The notes under the pieces were generated by a model, which made no database searches, was not told the origin of the DNA, and was given only the letters and a program-made list of their open reading frames with translations. This document shows, piece by piece, positions 44,328 to 55,534 of a DNA stretch of 64,000 bases. The stretch covers positions 9,670,501 to 9,734,500 of the forward strand of contig JAYJMM010000041.1 in the NCBI GenBank assembly GCA_037349105.1, in the 5' to 3' direction. The stretch comes from Limnomonas spitsbergensis. Taxonomy: Eukaryota > Chlorophyta > Chlorophyceae > Chlamydomonadales. The translations under genes were made by a program, and so were the position numbers. Within the stretch, counting starts at the first letter, position 1, and each line of letters begins with the position of its first letter.

Positions 44328-47082
44328 ATGGCCAGCGCAAAACCCAGCCACATCACTGAGGCCCCGCCTCTCGGGGGCTACCGTCCCGAGCGGGATTATC
44401 AGCTGGAGGGCGAATGGGTGCGCGGAGATCCCTGTGAGTTCAACCTTGACGCACCGCACTAAATACTACAGCTATACTGATTTACGACATACAGCATTGT
44501 CTAGTATCTTCGGCAGTAATAGTAACTCGTACAACGACGGTATCGTTGATCTCAGGGGGCGGATTGGTCTAGGCTCGCTCCTCACTTATTCCTGAATGCC
44601 TGTCTGATGAATCCAAGCACTTACTTATATTGAATATGGCTTTCTCTACGTGTGCCTTTGCGAAGTTGACATTCAAGCCTTCCCATCTTCTCTCCCTTCC
44701 CTGCAGCCCCCCTCGGCCTCATCTGCTTCGGAATGACCACTAGTATGCTGATGTGAGTGTGCACTTCTGAGCCCCAAAGCTCAATCCATATTTTGGTGTA
44801 ATTAAAAAATCTCAGTTTAGTGTGCCATGGCACTGTTTTTCCGCCGCCTTTCCTCAGCCTCACCAATGCCCCGTTGCTTCTTGCTTCAGGTTTATTGAGA
44901 CAACTTGGGCGGAAGGTCCCCTCCTGCTGCCAACTGTGGTGTTCTATGCTATCTGGTTTGGTAAGTGATGTACCTAGTTTTTGCAATGCTGAGGCCAGGG
45001 CTCCCTGTTATGGCCGTTTCGTCCTTAATTCTGAACCGATCATGCGAAACAGTCTGGTCTAGCTTGCCAGAGTACTATGCATGCCAAAGCTGCAAGCCTA
45101 CATGGTGATTGGTGACTGTTGCTGGCAATTAGTGCCTGTAAGGGGATTGGTAGTTGTTTTTGTGTCCTTAAGCTCCGTGGGGAATGAAGGTGGCAGTGTA
45201 ATGAATCCCAAAATTCATAACACTGCCACCTTCTACGTTATTTGTTGTCCGAACCGTACCAGTATCATACTGTTAAACTGTATGCTGACCGGATAACTGG
45301 ACTGGTTTACCGAGCCGGTAAACACTCTGGCTGCAGTGTGCACCCCCCCTTACCTCCCTCACGCCTGGTCTGTCATTTCGTACTCATTGGTATGGACTTA
45401 GCACTCCCAACCACTCATGTCCTTTTGCCTCCCTTCAGGTGGGGCTGGACAGCTCATTGCTGGAATCCTGGATGTGAGTATTTGATTTGTCTTGGATTTT
45501 GAATGCACATATCCCCCTGTTTGCCACCAGCCCTGGTCATAATTTCATGGGTGCCTATCAAGGCCACCTGGTCTGGACCAGTGATTATTTTAGTGGGTGC
45601 CGGACCATTTTTGCTGGTTTGCCCCGCGGCCACCCCTGGGCCGATTCACACCAAACCTGGACCGGCCTCCTGCCGGTGGCCCATGCAGCAGGGCTGGCCG
45701 CACCAGGGGCTTGTGGCCGGGGGGCACAGTGTAGCTGAACTGTAGCTGATAGTGGTATTCCACTCACTAAAAGAAACAGTGTTCTGGACTGTCTGTTTCT
45801 GTCTATGTCACAGTTATTGGAAATGCCTGCCGTCATCCAGGCCTCCCTGCTTTGTCTACTCACACTGAGGAGGGTGATGTATGATCTTCCCCACCCTCAA
45901 CCTGCCCTCCTCATCACTTACCGCTTCCTCCTCCACCCACCTCATTCGGCAGCTGATCAAGGGCAACACCTTCGGTGGAACTGTGTTTTCTACCTATGGC
46001 TGCTTTTGGCTCGGGTGGTGAGTGCAAGTGCAATACCGGCATCCTTGAAATACTGGCATCTATTGACTTCATGCAACATCTGACTTCATGCAACATCCGT
46101 GCCCACCGCCTTCGCTGCTAGACCAGCAAATGACGTTACAAACTCAATTCTCGGGTGTGGAGAAGGACTCACCCACATTTGTTCTGCTGCTGGCAGGGGC
46201 TTCCTCATTTGGCAAGAGACTGCGGACGCCAGCCACTTTGCGCCTGCAGGCATCACCGGGCAGACACTTTGGTTTGGACTGTGGGCGTTGATTACCCTTG
46301 GTGAGCTATGAAGTGCGTTGCTGCACCCCTTACCTATATTTCTCCCTCTCACTTCGGCAAGCTTCAGGACCTAGTATGCGAGGGTGCTGAAATCGACCAT
46401 CTGCCAAAGTAATTGGACACCTGTATATTGGTTTGCTGCCGTCTGTCTTGTTCCCTTTCTTTTGTAACCTCTGTTGTCTTCCTTCCCCCAACAGTATTTT
46501 TCATCACCTCGCTCCGCAAGACCGTCTCCATCCAGGTGGTGCTCTCAACACTTGTGATTACCTTCATTCTGCTGGCAGCCGGCGTTAAGAACAAGCAGGC
46601 CAAGCAGGGGGCAGGCAAGTGATTAGGTGCTAGGCCACCATTCATCCTCAACTTGCAACCCTGCAAAAGCTTCCTCGATACTAGCCAATTCGTTATCTAG
46701 ACACTGTTGCTGGATCAGATGTGTGACATTGCTCTGAAGCTGCTCCTTCCCTTTGTCCTGAATGTAGGGTATACTGGTCTCTTCTGTGCCGGATCTGCAA
46801 TCTACGCTGCCTTCATTATCCTTGTGAAGCTGGAGTTGGGCTACGAGCTGCCAGGTGCGTCTCTCTCTACACTCTTATCATGCCTGTACGCTCCCATATC
46901 CACGCCTTAATCTTTTTGATTGCCGGCAGGGCGCCTTAGCACTGGAACTCACACCCATCCCTTTGCCCCCCCCCTGCTCCATCCTTTCAGGCATCCAGCC
47001 CACCCTCTACTTCAAGCACCCTCTTGACCCTATGCATCCTACGAATAAGGCAAAGGCCAGTAAGGGCGAAAATTATGCATGA
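44328..47082 (+). CDS. GPR1/FUN34/YaaH family membrane protein (acetate transporter-like), copy B
   Basis: Exons: 44328-44433, 44707-44752, 44890-44960, 45439-45473, 45953-46017, 46197-46300, 46495-46614, 46768-46854, 46991-47082; 241 residues. Starts MASAKPSHITEAPPLGGYRP, then PLGLICFGMTTSMLM, ETTWAEGPLLLPTVVFYA, GGAGQLIAGILD, IKGNTFGGTVFSTYGCFWLG, WFGLWALITL, FFITSLRKTVSIQVV, GLFCAGSAIYAAFII, LVKLELGYELPGIQPTLY and a tail ending KASKGENYA. Six hydrophobic segments match the SatP/Ady2/GFY acetate-transporter family. Intron 7 uses a GC donor (GCAAGT at 46615) where copy A has GT. Intron 4 carries a MITE (45579-45781). Same exon lengths as copy A except the last. Confidence 0.93.
45579..45781 (+). 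mobile_element. hAT-like MITE in intron 4 of copy B
   Basis: Ends are CAGTGATTATTTTAGTGGGT and, inverted, CACTGTTTCTTTTAGTGAGT. Flanks GTCTGGAC and TTCTGGAC are a 7/8 match, as for an 8-bp hAT target-site duplication. The GC-rich core (GCGGCCACC, CCAAACCTGGACCGGCC) is the reverse complement of the core of the element at 53715-53911. Confidence 0.65.
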
Positions 47083-48296
47083 GAGGTTCTTATCAGCACC
47101 GCCACACGCTGTGAATTAATGAAATTTGCCCTTCAGCAGCTGGCCACAGCGCAGCCTTGGCTGCTTCCATTTAAGATGGCTCGTTGGAGGAATTAAACAC
47201 AGAATCTTTATCTGACATTATTTATCGATCTGTCTGAACTAAGCGATCCTTGAAGGCTCCTGATGTGATTCATTGAAGAGTGTTCATAGTGGAATGGTTG
47301 GTACTTCTGCCCCGTTGTAGGGAACAGAATGAATGTACCAACTCATCTGGCATGCTTATGCCAACAATTTTCTAGGCTGATGTCATGATTTTGTTAGCTG
47401 TTTCTTGATTTGTTGTTTCCTGGATTAAGGGACTGGTTGTTCCCGGAAAGTCTTGATGTTGTCCATTATGATGACAACCCCACTTTGGGGATCTGATCGA
47501 TGTGTTGGCTGTAATATGCCTGTGCACATGGTCATTTCATCCGCATCATACATGCGATTTATGTTGCCTTCGCCACTTTTGCCCGGGTTGGTTTCTTGTT
47601 TTGTCTACTCCTGTCTTTTCTGTCCTCCTGTCTATGTGGTTTGCTCACATAGGCCCATTCAATATTAAAAAAGCAAGGCAAAGGGTGGTCATCATTTAGT
47701 TTGTGTCAAACCAATCTTCCAGCAAACAATTTTCAACCTGTACTCACAGATACGCACAACCTCGGCTCAAACTATCCACTGATTTGCTTCATACCAGAAA
47801 TCTCTGCTTTAGGCTCATGTCTTGTGTTGGGCGCTTACGCCACAAAGTACCATACCGGTGTAGGAAATTGTTCTGTCTGGGTACTACCAACAGAAGCCAC
47901 GAAACATGATCACACGTCCATCAGTTAAGTTATCGGTTTGCCAGGAAAGGGCACCTGGCTCAAGGTTAGGTACACATAACCCTGGCCTAAGCTGACCTTC
48001 AGATCAACAGGAGGGATAAGCTACCAACATAAGCAAAAAATAAGAGTCGGGCGCATGGCAAGTGCACCAGGGATTTCAGGACCTCTGGCAGGGACAGGTA
48101 CGGAGCTTGCCTTGCAACTGACAGAAAGGTGGAGTAATGGCCAACCAAGAGATCACCAAGGCAGAAGGTATGCTATTAACCGTTTACAGCCTTTTCGTTC
48201 TGCACATCGTCACAGAACGTGCAAGCTGGGGGGGCGATGGAAGATCAGTGGCCAGCAGCCCAGCACCCTACGGCTGGCACCACTGCCAGCCTTAGA
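47083..48296. other. Copy B 3' region and intergenic DNA
   Basis: A TGTAA at 47510-47514 would give a 3' UTR of about 430 bases. Frames at 47453-47699 lack motifs. Nothing else recognised. Confidence 0.4.
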
Positions 48297-48465
48297 AGTC
48301 AATGACATTACACCTCTGGGCCCTGCTCAAAAAGACTCGGCCGCGCGGGCGCCCAACTGTCCCGTTGAAAATAAAAAGAGGAACTAGGGAAGAGGGAAAG
48401 AAGGAGAAGAAAAGAAAGGAGAAAGAAATACCCTCCCCCAAAGGCAAAGGCAGCCCGAAGAAACC
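48297..48465 (-). mobile_element. LINE 3'-end fragment (same family)
   Basis: On the minus strand a T/C-rich tract is followed by CAGTTGGGCGCCCGCGCGGC, CGAGTCTTTTTGAGCAGGGC, CCAGAGGTGTAATGTCATTG. Right border approximate; no clear target-site duplication. Confidence 0.7.
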
Positions 48466-48862
48466 CTGCCCCTGTCAAGCATATTCCCCAAGAAGGCAAA
48501 ATGCAGCGAACTAGGCCTCAACAATGCCTACTACGTCTTGAACAAAAGTCATAGAAATGTCGTGCACTCTTAGCAGAGCACATTTAAGCCAGCTCTAAGC
48601 AGTCGTACAAGTTCCTTACAACAAAAGAGAATATAAGCGTTCCTTACATATCTATATCTTTAGACCAATCGTCTTAGCAGTCCTCTCAGATCTTTACTTC
48701 CAGATCTATCGTCTCAGTAATACAATTACTCCTTCCCGGTATATCAGTCACTCTTATTTACATCAAAGTACTTAGGTAGGGGCTGCACCGTTGCTGCACA
48801 GCTATTGAGTTCTCACGCAACACATCGAAGCAGGAAACGTAAGTAGCAGTGCGGGTAGCTCT

Positions 48863-48985
48863 AGGATCTCCAAATATGTCAATGACGCCCTGCTCAATAA
48901 GGCTAGGTCGCGTGGGCGCCTGACTAAAGGGTTGGGAGGAAACAAACACAAGGGGCAGGAAAAAGGAGGAAAAGGATCTCCAAAT
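48863..48985 (-). mobile_element. 97-bp LINE tail with 13-bp target-site duplication
   Basis: AGGATCTCCAAAT flanks at 48863-48875 and 48973-48985. The insert (48876-48972), read on the minus strand, is a pyrimidine tract, then CAGGCGCCCACGCGACC, TAGCCTTATTGAGCAGGGC and GTCATTGACAT. Confidence 0.88.
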
Positions 48986-50503
48986 TTAAGATGTTTCCCA
49001 ATCCAGTCAGCTTATGATGCGTGCCTTAAGTTGCGAGATCATAGGTTGTTGACGTCGGGCATCCTTGCCATGATGCATAGTTTGGAAAGGACAGTATGAA
49101 GAGGCTCCATACCAAGGGCCCTCCACAACAATATTGCTCACTTATCCATGAGTGATAAAGGTAGGAACAATAGCGTACAATGAGGGGCTCACGCAGATGT
49201 CCTTGCAGCCCCCTTCATACCTACCGTGCGGGCACGGCGTTGTAAATGTAAGTGTGCGCTGGCATGCAGCGGGGCGCTAATTTAAGCGGGTGGGATGCTG
49301 TCGTGCAGGCGGGGCGGTGATGCACTCATGCAACATTTACAGGCCGATATAAAGCCACTTGCGCTCCTCTGAGACGGCATGTAGAAGAACTTCGAAAGGA
49401 AGGCCGGTCAAGCTGGCTGTGCTGTCAAGCTGATGCATAATCAGCTAGTCACTCAGTCTCAGAGCATGGGCATAGGCTGACTTCTTGCCTAACACTGAGG
49501 AAGCAGCTGCCTGACTGATCCGCGCTGCCATCCCTCTACTTGTCCGTTGATCGGCGGTGTCGGTGCTGGCAATCTCCGCTGAAGATCAGACGTACAGGTT
49601 GCCTGGGGCGTCGTGAGTTTGCATGAGCATGCAAGCCCATGGGCACTTGTTTTGCATCTGTTGACAGCAGCTGAGGTGCTACACAGCTTCCTCGATTGGC
49701 TCCATCCTCATTATTGACAGCTGTAATCAAGGCCCTTGTACGGTACTGGTTTTTGCTTCATTTGGCCTGCGCTTGAGGACTGCACTACTTGAATGCTGTG
49801 GCAATCTTGTTGCCCCTGCTGTTCCCGCTGACCCTACTTTCCCCGCTGTCGTCTCGTCTATGATGATCCTTGTTCGCTACCAAGTCAGCCAGGGTGATAC
49901 TTCCGAATGCCCAGCCTCAGACCGCCGACCCCGATTTCGTGATTAAATTGTGTTGAAACGCCGTGAGACTCTGCGGACTGTATCTGGACTGAACCGTTAT
50001 TCCTGGCGAGTTCATGGTTCAGTCTGCTTGCTCTATCTCTTGACACGCCACGGGGCCTGCCATCCCATCCCGGCCGGACGTGATTTGAGGGACGGGCATC
50101 GGGCACCCGGGTACGGGAACGGGGCGCTGCGTTCATCATAGAATCCCAGCATAATGCACCGAAAATAAAGACCAAGCGAGGACCACGTCTGATATATATT
50201 CAGCTAACTCACTCAGTCTCAATGTATGTTTTAAAATCTGAATTCTGTCGGTGTTCATGAAAGTGCATGGCCATCTCCCCCCGAAGTGAACTCTATTTAC
50301 CTGAGTGATTCTAAATGGGCTGTGGGCAATCCGCCGAACATCAGGTGCGATTTGGCAGCAGATGAGCGTTCGGGTCCATACATACATACGCCAGCTGCCA
50401 ACCTGCTGGCTTTATATATGCATCTGGGTCCAGTCAGCTGCATCGGAACTCATATTGATTTGCCTCTCAGCAATTGACTTTACTACTGGTCGGATCCGCG
50501 CAG
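48986..50503. other. Intergenic, possible promoter of the repeat-array locus
   Basis: GATATAAAG at about 49343 and a TATATATT at about 50192 are TATA-like, but no first exon could be fixed. Frames here lack motifs. Confidence 0.35.
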
Positions 50504-50554
50504 GTTGGCCACACGCCAACGCGCCACCAACACGTGGACACTTCTGGGAACAAG
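50504..50554 (+). CDS. Candidate exon, diverged relative of the 63-nt exon
   Basis: CGCAG, then GTTGGCCACACGCCAACG, ending AACAAG with donor GTGAGC: 51 nt, open. The start (VGHTP) resembles VGHEP of the three 63-nt exons downstream. Confidence 0.35.
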
Positions 50555-51471
50555 GTGAGCTACATCATGAAGCATCCAGGTGATGACGCAGGCAGTGATG
50601 AACGCACGGCTGTGCATGTTAAGCTGAATCTTGCATGCGTCCTGCCGAAAATCTGCCAAAAAGCATCTTCGGATTACGCCGCGTTGTGGGAATAATACTT
50701 AGAAGAGGGAAGGAACCTGTTGCGGCCGCACGAGGGTAAGGTTGAACGGTCCTGTTAGTTCCAACACTGACAGCGTGACCACGGTTCTAAGGCAATTCGT
50801 ATGCATGGGCAGCGGCAACTATGGTAGCGGCCATGGCAGATAGCCGTGTTTCAAGCTCGGGCCTGATAAAGGAAGGGCGTTCGTGTCATGCGCCACACAA
50901 CCATGGCCATGTCGTCTGTGACTAATCTGTCGCCTTGAATGTCGCGAGGATACAATACTAGTATGCTCATTCAGAACGCACATTGTTGTTTGTGGGTGGA
51001 TGTCCACAGATACCTTGCATGGTGGCCTGCCCATGTCTCCTGCCCATGCCCTGTCAGCTGAATCCTGGACATCCAGGGCCTCAGCACTTGATGCACCCCT
51101 GCCTGGACTGAGGCTGTAACTGTAACTACAGAGCGTGATTGTTGCCCATGGGAGGATATGAGGGTTGAGGCTGAGCACGGGGGACAGCAAAGTCCTGCCC
51201 AACCTGTATCTCCAGGTTGATAAAGTATAATCTCCAACATGTTTGTTGAAGTTGGATTGCCGCCAACATGATTCATTTGGGTGGGCTGCATCGGAAATTC
51301 ATCGAAACGCCTACCCGCATTTGAATTTAGTTTATAATGCTGGCGCATACTTGGCTGTTTTCGTTTATGCATGCACTCAGCATGCTGGATGGAGCGACAG
51401 ATGGGCCATGTCACTGGTCCCATCACATTTCACTACTCAGCATGGTGCTCTGGTCTGATGCTTGCTTGTAG

Positions 51472-51534
51472 GTTGGCCACGAGCCAATTTGCCAACCTGT
51501 GGTGACTGAGAGCAGGGTGAAGAACATCATCCAG
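51472..51534 (+). CDS. Duplicated 63-nt candidate exon, copy 1
   Basis: Preceded by TTGCTTGTAG and followed by donor GTAGGC; 21 codons, phase 0-0, VGHEPICQPVVTESRVKNII Q. No known domain recognised. The frame also continues past the donor (VGCEHLAAHVMSIMNALVG), so it could be unspliced coding DNA. Confidence 0.45.
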
Positions 51535-52465
51535 GTAGGCTGTGAACACTTGGCTGCACATGTCATGTCCATTATGAATGCCTTGGTGGGAAGTGGGAAC
51601 GAGCCTGATGCTGAAATATGGTATGCATGGTCAAACGCTACGGCTCAGACAAGAGGGGACCACTCTAAGGTGTTACCATCGGCGCTGCTGGTAGCGAGTG
51701 AAACTAGTTCCAAGGACTTGGCTGGGCCCTACCCCATGGGCTCTCCTACACCTATTAACTATTGCATATCATGCCGCTACGAAAGGAAGGTTTAGGTGCC
51801 CAATCCCCAAGCGAAAGGCTGTAACCCTGTATTTAGTAGCCATATTCCTGTCCGCCTTGAGCCCTTGACAGCTCTGACTGCCTGGCACAACACGGGTCTG
51901 CCCCATTGTCATGCACCTCACAACCAGGGCCATGTCCACTGTGACTAATCTGTCGCCTTGATTGTCGCGAGCATACAATATGCACATTGCAACATTGTTT
52001 TATGGGTGGATGTCCACAGCAAATACCTTGCATGGTGGCCTGCTGCCCATGTCTCCTGCCCACGCCCTGTCAGCTGAATCCTGAAGATCCAGGGCTTAAG
52101 CATCTTGATGCACCCCTGTAACTGTAACTAAGCAGGCATGATTGTTGCCATGGGATGCTATGAGGGTTGAGACTGAGCATGGGGGCATCCTGCCTAACCT
52201 GTGTCTCCAGGTAGAGAAAGTGTAACCTCCAGCATGTTTTATGAAGTTGGATTGCCGCCAACATGATTCATTTGGGTGGGCGCGTCGTAATATTCGCCCA
52301 CTCGCCTATCTACCCGCATTTAAATTTAGTTTACAATGTTGGCGCATGCTTGGCTGTTTGTGCATGCACTCAGCATGCTGGGGGGGAGCAACAGATGGGC
52401 CATGTCACTGGTCCCATTACATTTCACTGCTAAGCATGGTACTCTGGTCGGATACATGCTTGTAG

Positions 52466-52528
52466 GTTGACCACGAGCCAGCACGCCAACCTGTGGTGAC
52501 TGAGAGCAAGGTGAAGAGCATAATCCAG
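52466..52528 (+). CDS. Duplicated 63-nt candidate exon, copy 2
   Basis: VDHEPARQPVVTESKVKSII Q between TGTAG and donor GTAAGC, 63 nt, phase 0-0. If left unspliced the frame ends after ATALTTGRPL. Confidence 0.45.
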
Positions 52529-53433
52529 GTAAGCTGTGAACGCACGGCTGAACATGTCATGTCCATTATGAAGGCCTTAGTCGGAAGTGGGAACGAACCT
52601 GATGCTGAAATATGGTATGCATGGTCAAACGCTACGGCTCTGACAACAGGGCGACCGCTCTAAGATTGTACCATCGGCGCTGCTGGTGGCGAGTAAAAAG
52701 ACTTGGCTGGGTTCCACCACACCTACTAAACCATTGCATATCATGCCGCTACAAAAGAAGGTTTAGGGGCCCAATCCCCAAGCAAAAGGCCGCAACCCTG
52801 TATTTTATATATTTATTCCTGTCCGCCTTGAGCCCTTGACAGCCTTGACTGCCTGGCACAACACGGGTCTGCCCCATTGTCATGCACCTCACAACCAGGG
52901 CCATGTCAACTGTGACTAATCTGTCGCCTTGATTGTCGTGAGGATACAATATGCACATTGTCACATTGTTGTTTGTGGGTGGATGTCCACAGATACCTTG
53001 CATGGTGGCCTGCATGTCACCTGCCCATGCCCCTTCAGCCGAATCCTGGACATTCAGGGTCTAAGCATCTTCATTGATGCACCCCTGGAAAGGCTGTTAG
53101 GAGGCGTGATTGTTGCCCATGGGATGATATGAGGGTTGAGGCATGGGGGACATCCTACCTAGCCTGTATGTCCAGGTCGAGAAAGTAGAACCTCCAACAT
53201 GTTTGTTGAAATTGGATTGCCGCCAACATAATGCATTTGGGTGGGCTACTGGGCTGCATAGCAATATTCATTGACTTGCTCACCCGCATTTGAATTTAGT
53301 TTATAATGCTGGCGCATACTTGGCTGTTTTCGTTTATGCATGCACTCAGCATGCTGGATGGAGCGGCAGATGGGCCATGTCACTGGTCCCATCACATTTC
53401 ACTTCCGAGCTCTGGTCTGATGCTTGCTTGTAG

Positions 53434-53496
53434 GTTGGCCACGAGCCAGCACGCCAACCAGTGGTGACTGAGAGCAAGGTGAGGAGCATAATCAAG
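53434..53496 (+). CDS. Duplicated 63-nt candidate exon, copy 3
   Basis: VGHEPARQPVVTESKVRSII K between TTGTAG and donor GTCAGC, 63 nt, phase 0-0. Confidence 0.45.
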
Positions 53497-53714
53497 GTCA
53501 GCTGTGAACGAACAGCTGAACATGTCATGTCCATTATGAAGGCCTTAGTGGGAAGTGGGAACGAGCCTGATGCTGAAATATGGTATGCATGGTCAAATGC
53601 TACGGCTCAGACAAGAGGGTGACCGCTCTAAGGTGTTACCATCGGCGTTGCTGGTGGCGAGTAAAAGGACTTGGCTGGGTTCCACCACACCTACTAAACC
53701 ATAGCGCAGATCAT

Positions 53715-53911
53715 CAGTGTTTCTTTTTTCGTGACCCGGCTACATGTCAGCTACACTCCGGCCGGAGGCCGGAGGCCTCATTAGTGGCCAGCACTGCTGT
53801 TTTGGCCGCCAGTCATAGGCTGGTCCAGGGTTGGTCCCAATCAGGCCTTTGGTGGCCGCAGGGTGGCCTGTGTAAGGTGGCCTCGTACATAGCCGGAAAA
53901 AATAAACACTG
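53715..53911 (-). mobile_element. hAT-like MITE inserted in repeat unit 3
   Basis: Ends CAGTGTTTCTTTTTTC and, inverted, CAGTGTTTATTTTTTC. It interrupts sequence that is continuous in units 1 and 2 (...CATATCATGCCGCTAC). Its core matches, inverted, the MITE at 45579-45781. The target-site duplication is not clear. Confidence 0.7.
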
Positions 53912-54097
53912 CCTTTCATGCCGCTACAAAAGGAAGGTTTAGGGGCCCCAAGCAAAAGGCAGCAACCCATTATTAAGTATAGTATGCTAATTTCATGAGC
54001 TCATTCTTGTCTGCCTTGAGCCCTTGACAGCCTTGACTTCCTGGCACCACATGGGTCAACCCCATTGCTGACCCTCCAAACGGCCGTATGCTCGCAG

Positions 54098-54196
54098 GTT
54101 TGCTGCACAACCCTTCTCAAGGCTGCTGAGAGCGGCCATGTGAAGTGTGTGGCCCTGCTGTTGGACCAAGGGGCTTCCATATCAGCCGTGGATGCA
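54098..54196 (+). CDS. Ankyrin-repeat exon 1 (33 residues)
   Basis: CTCGCAG acceptor, 99 nt, donor GTGAGT: TTLLKAAESGHVKCVALLLD then QGASISAVDA, one complete ankyrin repeat (TPLHxAAxxGHxxxVxxLLxxGA type), phase 0-0. Ankyrin repeats mediate protein-protein contacts; the host protein is unknown. Confidence 0.6.
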
Positions 54197-54326
54197 GTGA
54201 GTATTGCAAGGTGTTGCATGCCGTGGACTAAGGGGTTTCCGTACCCATCCCCATCCAATCTGGCCAGCTTAACAACCCAACGGGGCTGCGTAATTGCGCA
54301 CCCTCCATCCATTTGTTTGTTCGCGG

Positions 54327-54425
54327 GAAGGTCGCACGCCCTTGCACATGGCTGCTGAGAACGGTCGCGTTGAGTGCGTGGCCTTACTGTTGGAGCGAGG
54401 GGCGGCAATTGAGGCTGCCAACAAT
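54327..54425 (+). pseudogene. Ankyrin-repeat exon 2 with broken acceptor
   Basis: GRTPLHMAAENGRVECVALL then LERGAAIEAANN and donor GTGAGC form a textbook repeat. The expected AG just before the 99-nt exon reads GG (TTCGCGG, versus CTCGCAG or CCTGCAG in sister exons). The nearby AAG before GTCGC gives a length that does not keep frame. Confidence 0.5.
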
Positions 54426-54860
54426 GTGAGCAACACAGTCGTGCACTTCATGCACCCTGTCCATGTCAACACTGCATGCTATCATTAGTTAAGCGGTTGC
54501 GTCTGCTGCGTATGCTATTGATTGCTGGCTAGCTGCCACCTCCTGCATGCATAAGCCCAATCCTCCTCATCATTAGCTTCTGGTCCCTTAGTCCATCTTG
54601 GGGCTCTATTGGACAGATATCGCGTATATGGGCCTCATGTTCCCTGTTAACAATTGTGGGTGCAAGCCCAGACGTTGAAAATTGTGAAATCACATTGCAA
54701 CAGTGTGGATGTGCGGGTATGAAACAGTGTACCGCTGCCCATGTCCCATTAGTCCATGCGCCACATCCCCTGGCCCTGTCCACTGTGACTACCCTGGCTG
54801 CCCTTGCATGAGGTGAGGGATGCTTAGTCGCTTAACCTCCATGTGGTTGAATGCTTGCAG

Positions 54861-54910
54861 ACTGGCCAAACATCCCTGTTCATAGCCTCAATAAACGGCC
54901 ACAAGGAGCT
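54861..54910 (+). pseudogene. Truncated ankyrin-repeat exon
   Basis: TTGCAG then TGQTSLFIASINGHKEL, after which the sequence jumps into the TGGTGACGGCTGCC segment found elsewhere in the units. The second half of the repeat is deleted. Confidence 0.6.
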
Positions 54911-54919
54911 GGTGACGGC

Positions 54920-55285
54920 TGCCTACTCACCGGCATTGTGGCCCGTTCCCTTGACTGTCCCTGTTGAATGAGTTGAACGGTCCCGGCCTCTGACTTTGTC
55001 ACGGCATGTACCCCTACCTCTACCCTTACACCTACACCTGCCCCTACCTCTGTCACTGCCCCAAAGTGAAAGAAAGCTATGCCCTACTGGGGGGAAGGAA
55101 ATAGCGCAGCTTAGGGCCGTCGGTAGCGACTGCCCCACCTCCTACCTCTGTCTCATCTTATACCCCTGCCGCTACCCCGCTCTACCTCTGTCTCTGCCCC
55201 TGCCACGTCCCGTGCCATCCCACATTCCCACTGCTCTAACCCCTTGCCTCTGCCTCTACCCCCGGCAATATTGGGCAGTGTAAAT
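54920..55285 (+). repeat. C-rich CCCTAC-type low-complexity tract
   Basis: Interrupted CCCCTACCTCTACCC and CACTGCCCC repeats, similar to the TTAGGG-like tracts at 60.4-61.2 kb but more degraded. Confidence 0.6.
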
Positions 55286-55534
55286 ATGTGTTCCCTTCTT
55301 TGACATCCTGTTCCTCCTGGATTTCATCTTCCCATTAATTTAGCGGTTGCCTCTGCTGCATATACTGTTCATTACTAGCTGGCTGCCATCTCCTCCTTAA
55401 ATGAAGTTGTGAAATCCTCGTACGACTGTGTGGATGTGTGGTTTTTGACTTTGACAGCCCCTGTGGCGCTTGTGTGGTTGTGTGGATGTGTGCAATTATC
55501 ACCACCACTGTCTGGGCGATGTGGATGAAACCTA

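Larger units (their letters stand above)
50870..53960 (+). repeat. Three tandem units of about 1 kb
   Basis: GTGACTAATCTGTCGCCTTG recurs at 50918, 51941 and 52912, giving units of about 1023 and 971 bp. Further shared landmarks are TTGGATTGCCGCCAACAT, TTTAGTTTA(T/C)AATG(C/T)TGGC and GAACGA(G/A)CCTGATGCTG. A partial fourth unit ends near 54060. Copy 3 has a MITE inserted. Confidence 0.9.
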
